Source of the DNA: JAZLIC01 sp045617225
Lineage (GTDB): Bacteria > Bacillota > Clostridia > Monoglobales > Monoglobaceae
DNA: 7,532 nucleotides
Assembly: GCA_045617225.1 (NCBI GenBank)
Contig: JAZLIC010000007.1
Span: 1 to 7,532, forward strand
Reading direction: 5' to 3'
Shown: positions 1 to 6,420 of the stretch, one piece after another
Position numbering within the stretch: position 1 is the stretch's first letter
Layout: each line of letters starts with the position of its first letter
The notes under the pieces: generated by a model
What the model was told of the DNA's origin: nothing
Database searches by the model: none
Seen by the model: the letters and a program-made list of their open reading frames with translations, nothing else
Position numbers and translations under genes: made by a program

Positions 1-99
1 AGTATTAGATTTTTCAATAAGTCTTTTAGCTATGAACAAACTACACCTCTCGGCGTACCCTATGTACGCCTTCGGGTTAGGTTTGTCCATTCTGAACAT
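1..99 (-). CDS. Possible 5' end of an unrecognised gene (runs off the window)
   Basis: An open frame of 33 codons starts with ATG at 99 and is still open at the window edge. A purine-rich GGGGATAGG (105-113) lies about five bases before the ATG and could serve as ribosome binding site; a second in-frame ATG is at 90. The product begins MFRMDKPNPKAYIGYAERC and continues as a mixed basic sequence with no signal peptide or motif I recognise. The same DNA folds on the minus strand into a strong nested stem (34-88), so it may be a structured RNA rather than coding sequence. Function unknown. Confidence 0.35.
   Translation of the reverse strand, partial: MFRMDKPNPKAYIGYAERCSLFIAKRLIEKSNT
34..88 (-). 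other. Nested stem-loop, possible structured RNA
   Basis: On minus-strand RNA, GGACAAAC (81-88) pairs along its full length with GUUUGUUC (34-41), with one G-U pair. The helix continues through CUA/UAG and ACC/GGU pairs around a one-base bulge. Inside it, GGCGUAC (64-70) and GUACGCC (52-58) form a perfect 7-bp hairpin with a 5-base loop, flanked by purine-rich internal-loop strands CGAA and GAGA. It does not match a riboswitch class I can name. It overlaps the partial reading frame starting at 99, so the pairing could also be a chance property of coding DNA. Confidence 0.4.
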
Positions 100-128
100 T
101 TTTACCTATCCCCGTATAACAAACGGCT

Positions 129-155
129 GTGTAAAAACCAATAGTTTTTAAACAC
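129..155 (-). other. AU-rich hairpin downstream of the transporter operon
   Basis: GTGT-AAAAAC (129-138) pairs with GTTTTT (144-149) and ACAC (152-155), with a two-base AA bulge and a five-base loop. It lies between the mini-ORF (183-215) and the partial frame at 1-99. No clear U-tract follows on the minus strand, so I do not call it a terminator. It may be part of a longer structured leader. Confidence 0.35.
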
Positions 156-179
156 CCCCTTAAAATCTAAGCCTTTGTC

Positions 180-210
180 AGATTATTCAGCCTTGATTAA
201 CTGATAATCT
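180..210 (-). other. Imperfect 10-bp inverted repeat after the ABC operon
   Basis: AGATTATTCAG (180-190) and CTGATAATCT (201-210) are inverted with one bulged base and a ten-base loop. It starts about 40 bases after the last permease stop codon, where a terminator would be expected, but the minus-strand sequence that follows (GACAAAGGC) lacks a U-run. Its 180-184 arm can instead pair with AATCT at 164-168, which gives two mutually exclusive folds. It could stabilise the mRNA 3' end, act in attenuation, or be incidental. Confidence 0.4.
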
Positions 211-215
211 GCCAT
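183..215 (-). CDS. Possible ten-codon mini-ORF (leader peptide candidate)
   Basis: ATG at 215 opens a frame MADYQLIKAE that ends in TAA at 183-185. An AAGAAGG sequence lies about five bases upstream of the ATG, which is acceptable for a ribosome binding site. The frame sits inside the inverted repeat 180-210, so a translating ribosome would cover that hairpin. It may be a leader peptide, the stub of a decayed gene that followed the transporter, or chance. I know no peptide of this sequence. Confidence 0.2.
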   Translation of the reverse strand: MADYQLIKAE

Positions 216-250
216 GTTAACCTTCTTGTTACCGGCTTACCCTTTTCTCG

Positions 251-1261
251 TCAGCGGTCTTCTCGGAAATATGTCAGCCCCAACGACGCAGGCGGAGAAA
301 TCTTTTTCTTCTTCCTTGCACTGAAAACTATCAGCACAACAATCGTAACCAAATACGGCACAGCTTCAAAGAGAGAGCTTCTTGCCGTAGTCATGGGGAC
401 ATTAAATATAGTTATGTAGGTATATAACCAATAGCAAAGGCCGAACAAATAGGAGCCCCAAATAAGGTTAAGCGGTTTCCATGCGGCAAAGATAACAAGA
501 GCAAGTGAAAGCCATCCGAGCGCTTCGATACCGCTTGCGGCAGTGGTTGACCAAGAGCCGTAATTATAGTCTAAAACATAGTATGCACCGCCAAGGCCTG
601 CTAAACCGGCACCGATTATTGTGGCAAAATATTTGTTTTTTATTACATTGATACCGGCAGCGTCTGCGGTAGCCGGACTTTCGCCAACGGCACGAAGATT
701 AAGGCCCGTATGCGTGCGATTGAGGAACAACGACATAACAATGGCAACAATTATTGCCAAATACATCATAAATCCGTAACTGAAAAATATCTGTCCGCCT
801 ACGCCCAATTTGTCGGCAAAGGGAAGCTTTGCCGCAAAAGCCTGATTGGTGAAAGCGGCTTTGATGGTTGTTTCGCCACTTGGGATTGCGCTCATACAAA
901 AGAACTTTGCTATGCCTAAGCCAAAGGTTGTAAGTGCAAGACCTGTCACGTTCTGGTTGGCTCTCAGCGTTGTAGTAAGGAAGCAAAAGAGCGCACCTGC
1001 CAAAGCGGCACACAAAAAGGCAAAAACTACACTTATCAGGATAGCCGTAAGAGCGGAAGGTTCTGCCGCATACATTTCATAGGTGAATGCCGAAATAAAG
1101 CCTCCTGCACCGCCGATACACATAATACCGGGAATACCCAGGTTCATATTTCCGCTTTTTTCGGTAATCGTTTCGCCGAGCGCTCCGTACATAATCACAG
1201 TTCCGAATACAACGGCACGAGTAATCCAATTTATAACATTTGTTATTACTGCTGCGGTCAT
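251..1261 (-). CDS. ABC importer permease, second subunit (NupQ/YufQ-like, BPD_transp_2)
   Basis: This 336-residue, strongly hydrophobic protein is the second membrane subunit of the nucleoside-type ABC importer. Family marks are NMNLGIPGIM (38-47), LRANQNVTGLALT (99-111), the cytoplasmic loop HTGLNLRAVGESPATADAAGI around 184-204 that should contact the ATPase, and GIEALGWLSLALVIFAA (244-260) before a late membrane segment. I see roughly eight to ten hydrophobic stretches. The C-terminus is basic (ARKKKKISPP), as expected for a cytoplasmic tail. The start is ATG at 1261, with GGAGG seven bases upstream inside the previous gene; the two genes share one base in a TAATG stop-start overlap, which implies translational coupling. 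Order and sequence resemble Bacillus NupQ, whose family imports guanosine and other nucleosides. The exact substrate cannot be read from the sequence. Confidence 0.92.
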   Translation of the reverse strand: MTAAVITNVINWITRAVVFGTVIMYGALGETITEKSGNMNLGIPGIMCIGGAGGFISAFTYEMYAAEPSALTAILISVVFAFLCAALAGALFCFLTTTLRANQNVTGLALTTFGLGIAKFFCMSAIPSGETTIKAAFTNQAFAAKLPFADKLGVGGQIFFSYGFMMYLAIIVAIVMSLFLNRTHTGLNLRAVGESPATADAAGINVIKNKYFATIIGAGLAGLGGAYYVLDYNYGSWSTTAASGIEALGWLSLALVIFAAWKPLNLIWGSYLFGLCYWLYTYITIFNVPMTTARSSLFEAVPYLVTIVVLIVFSARKKKKISPPASLGLTYFREDR

Positions 1262-2385
1262 TACTTCGCCTCCTTTACACTATTGTGCTTACCTTTACGG
1301 AAATGTAATTGATAATTTATAAAGAATTCACTTCCGATGATAAAGAACAATACCAAGCCTGTCAATATCTGACCTGCTCCCGTAGCAAAAGCAGGGTATG
1401 TATTTCCAAGTTGACTTGTGCCACGCTCTAAGAACACAATAACAAGTGATATAAAAATCATACTGATGGTATTGAATTTAGCAAGCCAGGCAACGATAAT
1501 CGCCGTAAATCCATATCCTCCCGCTACCGTTGCGGAATTGATATTGTGTGAATATCCGGATACCGTCATACATCCGCAAAGACCGCAAACGGCACCGGAA
1601 ATAAACATGGTACGAATAATAACTTCCTTTATATTGATACCTGCATAGCGTGCAGTATTATAGGAGTCTCCTACCACAGTGATGTCATAGCCTTGCTTTG
1701 TCTTTTTCAGATAAAAGAACATTAAAATCGCAACTGCCAGGAAGACAAAAATACAGATTGCGCTGTTTTGTCCGAAAATCTGCGGCATCCATCCGTTTTC
1801 AAAGATAGGCAATGAGGGATTAAGGCCCTTCCACGCATTTACGCAACTGTCGGTCAGTTTGATTGCCACATAGTTCATCATAAGTGTAAAAAGCGTTTCG
1901 TTTGTGCCCCATTTTGCTTTACAAACGGCAGGGATTGAAGCCCACAACGCTCCTGCAACAATCGCACATACAACCATAAGAATATAAAACAAACCGGTCG
2001 GCATAGTGCCTGCAAGATTATGCATAAAGAACGCAGTCACAAGACCGCCGATAATTACTTGCCCTTCTGCACCTATGTTCCAGAACTTCATTTTAAAAGC
2101 CGGAGCAAGGGCAACCGCAATACATAAAAGCTTTGTCGTATAAAATGCAGTATCAAAACAACGTATCCTCACGCTTGATGCACTGTTAAAGTTGCCGAAT
2201 GTACCCTGAAACATTTGCAAAAAGCCTTCCGCAAGAGGTACTCCGCCTATTATTCTTATAAAGAATCCGCAAGCAAGCAATGCCAGTAAAAAAGCAACGC
2301 CTCGTATGCCCCAAGCCATCTTAGAGGACATATGTTCTCTCCTTGTGATATGAACAAACGGCTCACGTATTTCATTCGTTTTCAT
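1261..2385 (-). CDS. ABC importer permease, first subunit (NupP/YufP-like, BPD_transp_2)
   Basis: This 374-residue polytopic protein is the first membrane subunit of the importer. The N-terminus (1-28) is polar and probably cytoplasmic, followed by a hydrophobic segment at about 29-47. Family marks are FWNIGAEGQ (101-109), KAKWGTNETLFTLMMNYVA (157-175), the ATPase-facing loop GYDITVVGDSYNTARYAGI (232-250) and GGYGFTAIIVAWLA (289-302). An in-frame GTG at 2388 precedes the ATG at 2385. I prefer the ATG because GGGGGG lies seven bases before it but only four before the GTG. The gene overlaps the end of the ATPase gene by 14 bases and meets the next permease in TAATG, so the three downstream genes are tightly coupled. 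It should pair with the other permease to form the membrane channel; substrate is inferred to be a nucleoside. Confidence 0.92.
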   Translation of the reverse strand: MKTNEIREPFVHITRREHMSSKMAWGIRGVAFLLALLACGFFIRIIGGVPLAEGFLQMFQGTFGNFNSASSVRIRCFDTAFYTTKLLCIAVALAPAFKMKFWNIGAEGQVIIGGLVTAFFMHNLAGTMPTGLFYILMVVCAIVAGALWASIPAVCKAKWGTNETLFTLMMNYVAIKLTDSCVNAWKGLNPSLPIFENGWMPQIFGQNSAICIFVFLAVAILMFFYLKKTKQGYDITVVGDSYNTARYAGINIKEVIIRTMFISGAVCGLCGCMTVSGYSHNINSATVAGGYGFTAIIVAWLAKFNTISMIFISLVIVFLERGTSQLGNTYPAFATGAGQILTGLVLFFIIGSEFFINYQLHFRKGKHNSVKEAK

Positions 2386-3919
2386 CACGGTTCCCCCCTT
2401 CCGGCAAACTTGTCATGAGTAAACCTATCTGTTCTTTGGTCGCAGTTCGTGCATCAACAATTCCACTGACCTTTTTGTCGCAAAGAACTAAAATACGGTC
2501 ACAAAGTGCAAGAAGTACGTCCATATCCTCGCCTACATACACAACACCGACGCCGCTTTCTTTTTGCTTATTTAAAAGATTGTAGATAAGGTATGATGTA
2601 TTGATATCCAAGCCCCTTACCGCATAGGCGGTAAGCAGAACCGACGGTGCTTCGGATATTTCCCTTCCCACAAGAACTTTTTGGATATTTCCGCCCGATA
2701 ACTGTCGAACCGGAGTTGATATTCCGGGCGTAACAATACGCAACTCTTCTTTTAAAGTTTCCGCCAACTTCTTTGACGGAGCCGGATTTGTAAAAATGGA
2801 TTTTCCGTCGGCGTATGTTTTAAGCATCATATTTTCCGTCATACCCAAAGAACCGACAAGTCCCATTCCAAGACGGTCCTCAGGCACAAAGGAAAGTGAA
2901 ACACCTATCTTTTTTATTTCACGAGGAGTTTTCCCTATAAGCGATTCCTCGTATCCGTCCGGTGCATAATATATAATTTCCGAGCCTTCCTCTGTGCGTT
3001 GCAGACCGGCTATGGCTTCTAAAAGTTGCTTTTGACCGCAACCGCTTATTCCCGCAATTCCGAGAATTTCGCCGCCATATATATCAAAGCTTACATCATC
3101 AAGCGCAAGTACGCCGTCCTCGTTGACGCAAGATAGGTGCTTTACACTTATACGCTTTTCGGGATTTTTCGGCATATTGCGGTCTATATTTAACGAAACC
3201 TCTTCTCCCACCATCATTTCGGTTAAAATAGCTTCGTTTGCTTCCTCAGTTTGAATACAGCCTACGCTTTTGCCCTTGCGAAGTATAGCAACACGGTCGG
3301 AAATTTCAAGCACCTCGCTTAACTTATGAGTAATAATAATGATGGATTTACCGTCTGCCTTCATATTACGCATAATGTTAAAGAGCTTTTCCGTTTCCTT
3401 CGGTGTAAGCACCGCCGTAGGCTCGTCCAAAATAAGCACATCCGCTCCTCGATAAAGCACCTTTAATATTTCAAGAGTCTGCTTTTCGGACACGCTCATT
3501 TCGCTTACAAGTTTATCCGGTTCCACCGAAAATCCATATTGCTCGGCAATCTCTGTCAGGCGTTTGGAAACCTTTGAAAGATTCATTTTCCCGCCTTCGT
3601 TAAAGCCCAAAATCACATTTTCGGCGGCAGTAAACACATCAACCAATTTAAAATGCTGATGTACCATTCCTATTTTATGGTCAAGTGCATCCTTTGGCGA
3701 TTTAATAGATACTTGTTTGCCATCAACAAAAATTTCACCCTCCTCCGGAAAATAGATGCCGGACAGGATATTCATAAGAGTGGTCTTTCCACTGCCGTTT
3801 TCTCCGAGAAGCGAAAGTATCTCTCCATGCTCTACCGTAAAGTCAACCTTATCGTTCGCATACTTGTCGTGAAATATCTTTGAAACGCCTCTCATCTCAA
3901 TAGCGTGCACAGTTTGCAT
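2372..3919 (-). CDS. ABC importer ATPase with two nucleotide-binding domains (NupO/YufO-like)
   Basis: This 515-residue cytoplasmic ATPase carries two ABC domains and powers the importer. Domain 1 has Walker A GENGSGKTT (39-47), Q-loop MVHQHF (85-90), a degenerate signature MSVSEKQ (141-147), Walker B VLILDEPT (161-168) and the switch histidine H198 in IIIITHKLSE. Domain 2 is weaker: the Walker A counterpart GISGCGQKQ (290-298) has Q296 where the catalytic lysine normally sits, and the Walker B counterpart VLLTAYAVRGLD lacks the DEP triad. Its signature LSGGN (407-411) is intact. An impaired second site is usual in this family and in sugar-type double ATPases, where hydrolysis is asymmetric, and the length is normal. 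The start is ATG at 3919 with AAAGGAG about eight bases upstream. The lipoprotein gene precedes it across a 119-base gap holding a hairpin. Confidence 0.95.
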   Translation of the reverse strand: MQTVHAIEMRGVSKIFHDKYANDKVDFTVEHGEILSLLGENGSGKTTLMNILSGIYFPEEGEIFVDGKQVSIKSPKDALDHKIGMVHQHFKLVDVFTAAENVILGFNEGGKMNLSKVSKRLTEIAEQYGFSVEPDKLVSEMSVSEKQTLEILKVLYRGADVLILDEPTAVLTPKETEKLFNIMRNMKADGKSIIIITHKLSEVLEISDRVAILRKGKSVGCIQTEEANEAILTEMMVGEEVSLNIDRNMPKNPEKRISVKHLSCVNEDGVLALDDVSFDIYGGEILGIAGISGCGQKQLLEAIAGLQRTEEGSEIIYYAPDGYEESLIGKTPREIKKIGVSLSFVPEDRLGMGLVGSLGMTENMMLKTYADGKSIFTNPAPSKKLAETLKEELRIVTPGISTPVRQLSGGNIQKVLVGREISEAPSVLLTAYAVRGLDINTSYLIYNLLNKQKESGVGVVYVGEDMDVLLALCDRILVLCDKKVSGIVDARTATKEQIGLLMTSLPEGGNRDENE

Positions 3920-3995
3920 TAAATCTTCTCCTTTTCGTTTGTGTTTCAGAAAAATGCGTTTTTCTATTGCACTAAATTTCCTTAAAAATCATAAT

Positions 3996-4025
3996 GGGAC
4001 TGCATCAAATGATTGATGCAGTCCC
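3996..4025 (-). other. Intercistronic 12-bp hairpin between lipoprotein and ATPase genes
   Basis: GGGACTGCATCA (3996-4007) is a perfect inverted repeat of TGATGCAGTCCC (4014-4025) around a six-base loop. It starts 14 bases after the lipoprotein stop codon. On the minus strand the helix is followed by ATTATGATTTTTAAGG, so a short U-run lies about eight bases beyond the stem; this is a poor fit to a strong terminator. Such hairpins after a binding-protein gene are commonly associated with 3'-end protection or partial termination that makes binding protein in excess over membrane subunits. I infer that role here. Confidence 0.75.
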
Positions 4026-4038
4026 GTATCCGTTTTGA

Positions 4039-5313
4039 TTAGTCGTTATAATCAGAAGCTTCTTCTGTGATTCCGTCTATACGAATATCAAAGTAAGGAG
4101 CGGAACGAAGTGTCTGGTCATCAAAGTAAGCAACATCGCCTTCTGTCTTTATGCACTCTGCACCATTCATACCAAAAGCGTCGGTATATGTTGAAAGGTT
4201 TTCTCCGTTAACTGCAAACTTAGCGCAATCAAATACTTTAAGTTCACCGCTCTTGATAGCTTCAACCGCAGCTTCAACAGCTTCCTCTGTGCCATCTGCA
4301 CAAGCCTTACCAAACTCGGTAATATTAACAGCATCTGCTTCATAACCCTTTGACCAATCTGTCACAACTTCTTCGCCCTTTGCAAGGTTTCCGAGCAAAT
4401 ACTTATAGTAAATTGCCCAGTTGTTTGTAGCAGATGTCAAGGCTACATCAGGAGCTACACCAAGAAGTGAACCATTATAACCTACGATAAAGCAATTTGT
4501 GCCATTCTCTGTATAAGCTTTCTGAACAGCTGTTGCGGCACCTGTCGCATCTGAATGCTGACTGATTACAACACAGCCAAGTCCCATAAGATATTCGGCA
4601 ACAGCCGCTTCTCTTTCATTTGAACCCCATGTGTTAGCATATTTTACAATCATGCTTACATTTTCAACAACGCTCTTTACACCAAGATAGAAAGCAGTAT
4701 AACCGCTTACAACCTCTGCATAGTTAAACGCACCTACATAACCGATTTTAATATTTCCTTTTTCATCAAATACGTTCGGTGTGGTTTCCTCTGAAATGGT
4801 GCCGTCGTTTAACATAGCCTCAATCTTCTTGCCGGCAACTACGCCTGCGACATAACGTGCTTCGTAAGCACGCGGATAACCGTTTACATAGTTCGGAAGG
4901 TTAGATGTTGCAGCCATATCACCTGTTGCAACAAAGAACTTAACATCAGGATTTTCCTTAACAACCGGTTCAAGGTTTGTCTGATGGCCGTAAGAGTTGC
5001 ATACTACGAGTTGACAACCGTCAGCTACAAGATCCTGTGCGTTTGTAGGAACGTTTTCGTCAGAAACCTTCTTCTTGTAAACCAGCTCTATATCGATGCC
5101 CTCATCTTTAAGCTCAGCAACCGCCGTTTCAAGACCATCCATATGCGCCTTTGTGTAAGTTTCTGTTTCATCACCGAGCAACACTGCTCCAACTTTAAAA
5201 GAAACACTTTGTTCGCTCTTTGCTTCGTCCGCTTTCTTGCCGCAGGCACCCATGCACAAAACCATGCTAATGCACAAAACAACAGCAAGAACACTTGTTA
5301 ATGCTTTTTTCAT
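4039..5313 (-). CDS. BMP/PnrA-family substrate-binding lipoprotein of the nucleoside-type ABC importer
   Basis: This 424-residue precursor is exported and lipid-anchored on the outer face of the membrane, where it captures substrate for the permeases. The N-terminus MKKALTSVLAVVLCISMVLC is a lipoprotein signal peptide with lipobox MGAC, so Cys24 should be lipidated; a charged linker follows. The mature part shows the BMP (Med/PnrA) pattern: VGAVLLGDET (41-50), YPRAYEARYVAGVVAG (146-161), KIGYVGAFNYAEVVSGYTAF (189-208), KYANTWGSNEREA (224-236) and ISQHSDATGAATAVQ (250-264). PnrA-type homologues bind purine nucleosides; I do not assign a specific one. The start chosen is ATG at 5313, seven bases after AAAGGAG. 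An ATG two codons earlier (5319) is only two bases from that site. The gene is first in its operon, downstream of a good promoter. The acidic C-terminus (EEASDYND) carries no extra domain. Confidence 0.93.
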   Translation of the reverse strand: MKKALTSVLAVVLCISMVLCMGACGKKADEAKSEQSVSFKVGAVLLGDETETYTKAHMDGLETAVAELKDEGIDIELVYKKKVSDENVPTNAQDLVADGCQLVVCNSYGHQTNLEPVVKENPDVKFFVATGDMAATSNLPNYVNGYPRAYEARYVAGVVAGKKIEAMLNDGTISEETTPNVFDEKGNIKIGYVGAFNYAEVVSGYTAFYLGVKSVVENVSMIVKYANTWGSNEREAAVAEYLMGLGCVVISQHSDATGAATAVQKAYTENGTNCFIVGYNGSLLGVAPDVALTSATNNWAIYYKYLLGNLAKGEEVVTDWSKGYEADAVNITEFGKACADGTEEAVEAAVEAIKSGELKVFDCAKFAVNGENLSTYTDAFGMNGAECIKTEGDVAYFDDQTLRSAPYFDIRIDGITEEASDYND

Positions 5314-5344
5314 ACTCATTCTCCTTTAATTTTATTATTAAATT

Positions 5345-5364
5345 TATGTAAATATAATTACATA
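5345..5364 (-). promoter_or_regulatory. Leader palindrome of the transporter operon
   Basis: TATGTAA (5345-5351) and TTACATA (5358-5364) are perfect 7-bp inverted arms around a six-base AT-only centre. It lies between the predicted transcription start (near 5397) and the ribosome binding site. This is a plausible site for a dimeric repressor or a weak leader hairpin. No regulator gene in the window points to a partner. Confidence 0.4.
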
Positions 5365-5404
5365 CTAAAGAAGCTCAGCAGCACAAAATCTATGTTGTAA
5401 GAAT

Positions 5405-5433
5405 ATTATAACTCTCATTAAAAATAAAAGCAA
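5405..5433 (-). promoter_or_regulatory. Sigma-A-type promoter of the ABC transporter operon
   Basis: On the minus strand, TTGCTT (5428-5433) and a perfect TATAAT (5405-5410) are separated by 17 bases. Initiation would be near 5397, giving a leader of about 84 bases before the lipoprotein gene. Just upstream of the -35 box the DNA is very AT-rich, with two AAATCG copies (5445-5450 and 5455-5460) ten bases apart, which could be an UP element or a regulator site. The leader is too short, and lacks the conserved core, for a purine riboswitch. Confidence 0.8.
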
Positions 5434-5538
5434 TACAAAATTTTCGATTTTTGCCGATTTTTTTATATTTAGTATGAAAATAAACGAAACTTTGCTAAAA
5501 ACCGCCAACAATTTTGCACCATACTTTTTCCATATTTT

Positions 5539-5687
5539 AATGAAGCATTTACTCCGCAAATATGAAGCAGAAACCTAAATGTTTCTATGAAGATGGTGCT
5601 TCGCACCTAATGAAGCAAAGTCGCCTTGAAAACAATTAGCGCCGCAAGGTGCGACTTCATTCCTTCATTAGCCGAAGGCGACTTCAT
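5539..5687. repeat. Array of ATGAAG/CTTCAT hexamers separated by unrelated small hairpins
   Basis: ATGAAG occurs on the plus strand at 5540, 5562, 5587 and 5610, then inverted as CTTCAT at 5655, 5663 and 5682. The intervals between hexamers are mostly self-complementary but unrelated to each other: ATTTAC/GCAAAT (5547-5561), AGAAAC/GTTTCT (5569-5586), GGTGC/GCACC (5595-5607) and GCC/GGC (5671-5679). Between the direct and inverted copies, AATGAAG (5609-5615), TCGC and CTTG pair with CAAG, GCGA and CTTCATT (5645-5661), with bulges. The pattern looks like a dispersed, hairpin-forming intergenic repeat. No transposase or repeat-processing gene is nearby. Confidence 0.7.
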
Positions 5688-5688
5688 T

Positions 5689-5718
5689 AAAAAAAGCATC
5701 GCCTTTCGATGCTTTTTT
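5689..5718 (-). terminator. Rho-independent terminator of the protease-like operon
   Basis: GCATCG and CGATGC form a 6-bp GC-rich stem around a five-base loop (5696-5712), flanked by an A-run on one side and a T-run on the other. On the minus strand it ends in seven Ts, a classic intrinsic terminator 70 bases after the PrsW-like stop codon. The flanking A and T runs extend the helix, and it could also work on the plus strand. Confidence 0.88.
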
Positions 5719-5787
5719 CCGGTACACCTCATTTCTTTTTGAAAAGCCGCAGCCCACCCGGTATGATTGGCAAAAAACGACGAAAGG

Positions 5788-6420
5788 TCAACTGTTAAAG
5801 CGTGCTTGCGCAACTTTCATCTGCCAAAGTATTTGAATAAATATTATCATAGGCAATATGGATATTACCGCTCCGTATGTCTGAATAAGCTGATTATATA
5901 TGGAATGCCAAGTCACCGCCGCCGCAAAAAGCGCCGTTGTAAGCGGAACCGACAGCTTGCGTCTTTTGTTGATAAAACTCATTCCGTAACCAATACCAAG
6001 TGTACTCACTACATGCACCATAGAGGCTCCAAAGCCTCGAATAATCGCAATAAATATCGACACATCACCCAAAGCCATTGCAAGTATATACGCATTTTCC
6101 TGGACGGCAAAGCCTGTTCCGACCGCAAAAGCACATTCCAAAAGAACCTGTTTCTTGGGCTTTAATACGGCGGCAAAGAAAACAATCGGTATAAGCTTAC
6201 AGGTTTCCTCTAAAACCGGTGTTATATTTGTAACTGTATACTCATCAGAAAAATCTGCCGCTTTTATAATAGCTCCGACCACTTCTCCGCTAAACAGACA
6301 CGCCGACATTCCTATCAAGAAAAAGATGACAAAGTTGCGTGTTTTGCCTTCGCAAACAAACAACATCATAAGCAGCGGCGTCGCAATGCTTATAAAAAGG
6401 ATGAGATTAAAATTTTCCAT
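5788..6420 (-). CDS. PrsW-like intramembrane glutamic protease homologue
   Basis: A 210-residue integral membrane protein with about six to seven hydrophobic segments. It carries the PrsW signature: EETCK (71-75, the EExxK motif with probable catalytic E71 and E72), FAVQENAY (104-111, the F-x3-E-x2-Y motif), an Arg-to-His stretch RGFGASMVH (128-136) in a membrane segment, and WHSIYN (171-176) matching the late His...Asn motif. PrsW of Bacillus subtilis starts regulated proteolysis of the anti-sigma factor RsiW; related enzymes have other targets. No sigma or anti-sigma gene is visible here, so the substrate is unknown. I chose ATG at 6420 because GGGGAG lies seven bases upstream; an ATG at 6435 lacks a good site. 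The 5' end overlaps the preceding gene by 31 bases, which suggests coupling. All expected motif residues are present, so it is probably active. Confidence 0.85.
   Translation of the reverse strand: MENFNLILFISIATPLLMMLFVCEGKTRNFVIFFLIGMSACLFSGEVVGAIIKAADFSDEYTVTNITPVLEETCKLIPIVFFAAVLKPKKQVLLECAFAVGTGFAVQENAYILAMALGDVSIFIAIIRGFGASMVHVVSTLGIGYGMSFINKRRKLSVPLTTALFAAAVTWHSIYNQLIQTYGAVISILPMIIFIQILWQMKVAQARFNS

Larger units (their letters stand above)
5314..5787. other. Gene-free regulatory stretch between the two operons
   Basis: No credible gene lies here. From high to low coordinates it contains a short unassigned segment after the protease-like gene (5719-5787), the operon terminator (5689-5718), the hexamer-hairpin array (5539-5687), an AT-rich segment, and the promoter and leader of the transporter operon. 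Open frames in the interval run through the hairpin array or AT-rich DNA and lack convincing ribosome binding sites. I cannot assign a function to 5719-5787, which contains the GC-rich patch CCGCAGCCCACCCGG (5747-5761). Confidence 0.7.

Noticed and set aside
113..141. Promoter-like TTGGTT, 17 bases, TATACG with a TG extension before the partial frame at 1-99.
   Set aside because: The predicted start would fall inside or downstream of the ribosome binding site at 105-113, and both boxes are weak; the -35 box also lies inside a hairpin.
180..210. Inverted repeat as the intrinsic terminator of the ABC operon.
   Set aside because: No U-run follows it on the minus strand, so I record it only as an inverted repeat.
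710..1322. Plus-strand frames inside the permease genes, and similar ones inside the lipoprotein and membrane-protein genes.
   Set aside because: They are antisense to well-supported family genes, lack ribosome binding sites and have low-complexity, non-protein-like translations.
5320..5400. A purine riboswitch before the nucleoside-type transporter.
   Set aside because: The leader is only about 84 bases, AT-rich, and lacks the paired loop sequences and junction core of that class; only a 7-bp palindrome is seen.
5501..5525. Weak resemblance of TAAACGAAACTTT (around 5482-5494) and CGAAAA sequences to a PurR box.
   Set aside because: The core does not match the expected CGAAC spacing and there is no paired second box, so a PurR site cannot be supported.
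5539..5687. CRISPR-like appearance of regularly spaced hexamers.
   Set aside because: The repeat is only six bases, spacing is irregular, the spacers are themselves palindromic, orientation flips within the array, and no cas gene is present.
5607..5813. A 68-codon minus-strand frame and another at 5365-5559 in the gene-free stretch.
   Set aside because: The first crosses the end of the PrsW-like gene, a clear terminator and the hairpin array; the second covers the promoter of the transporter operon. Neither has a convincing ribosome binding site or protein-like composition.
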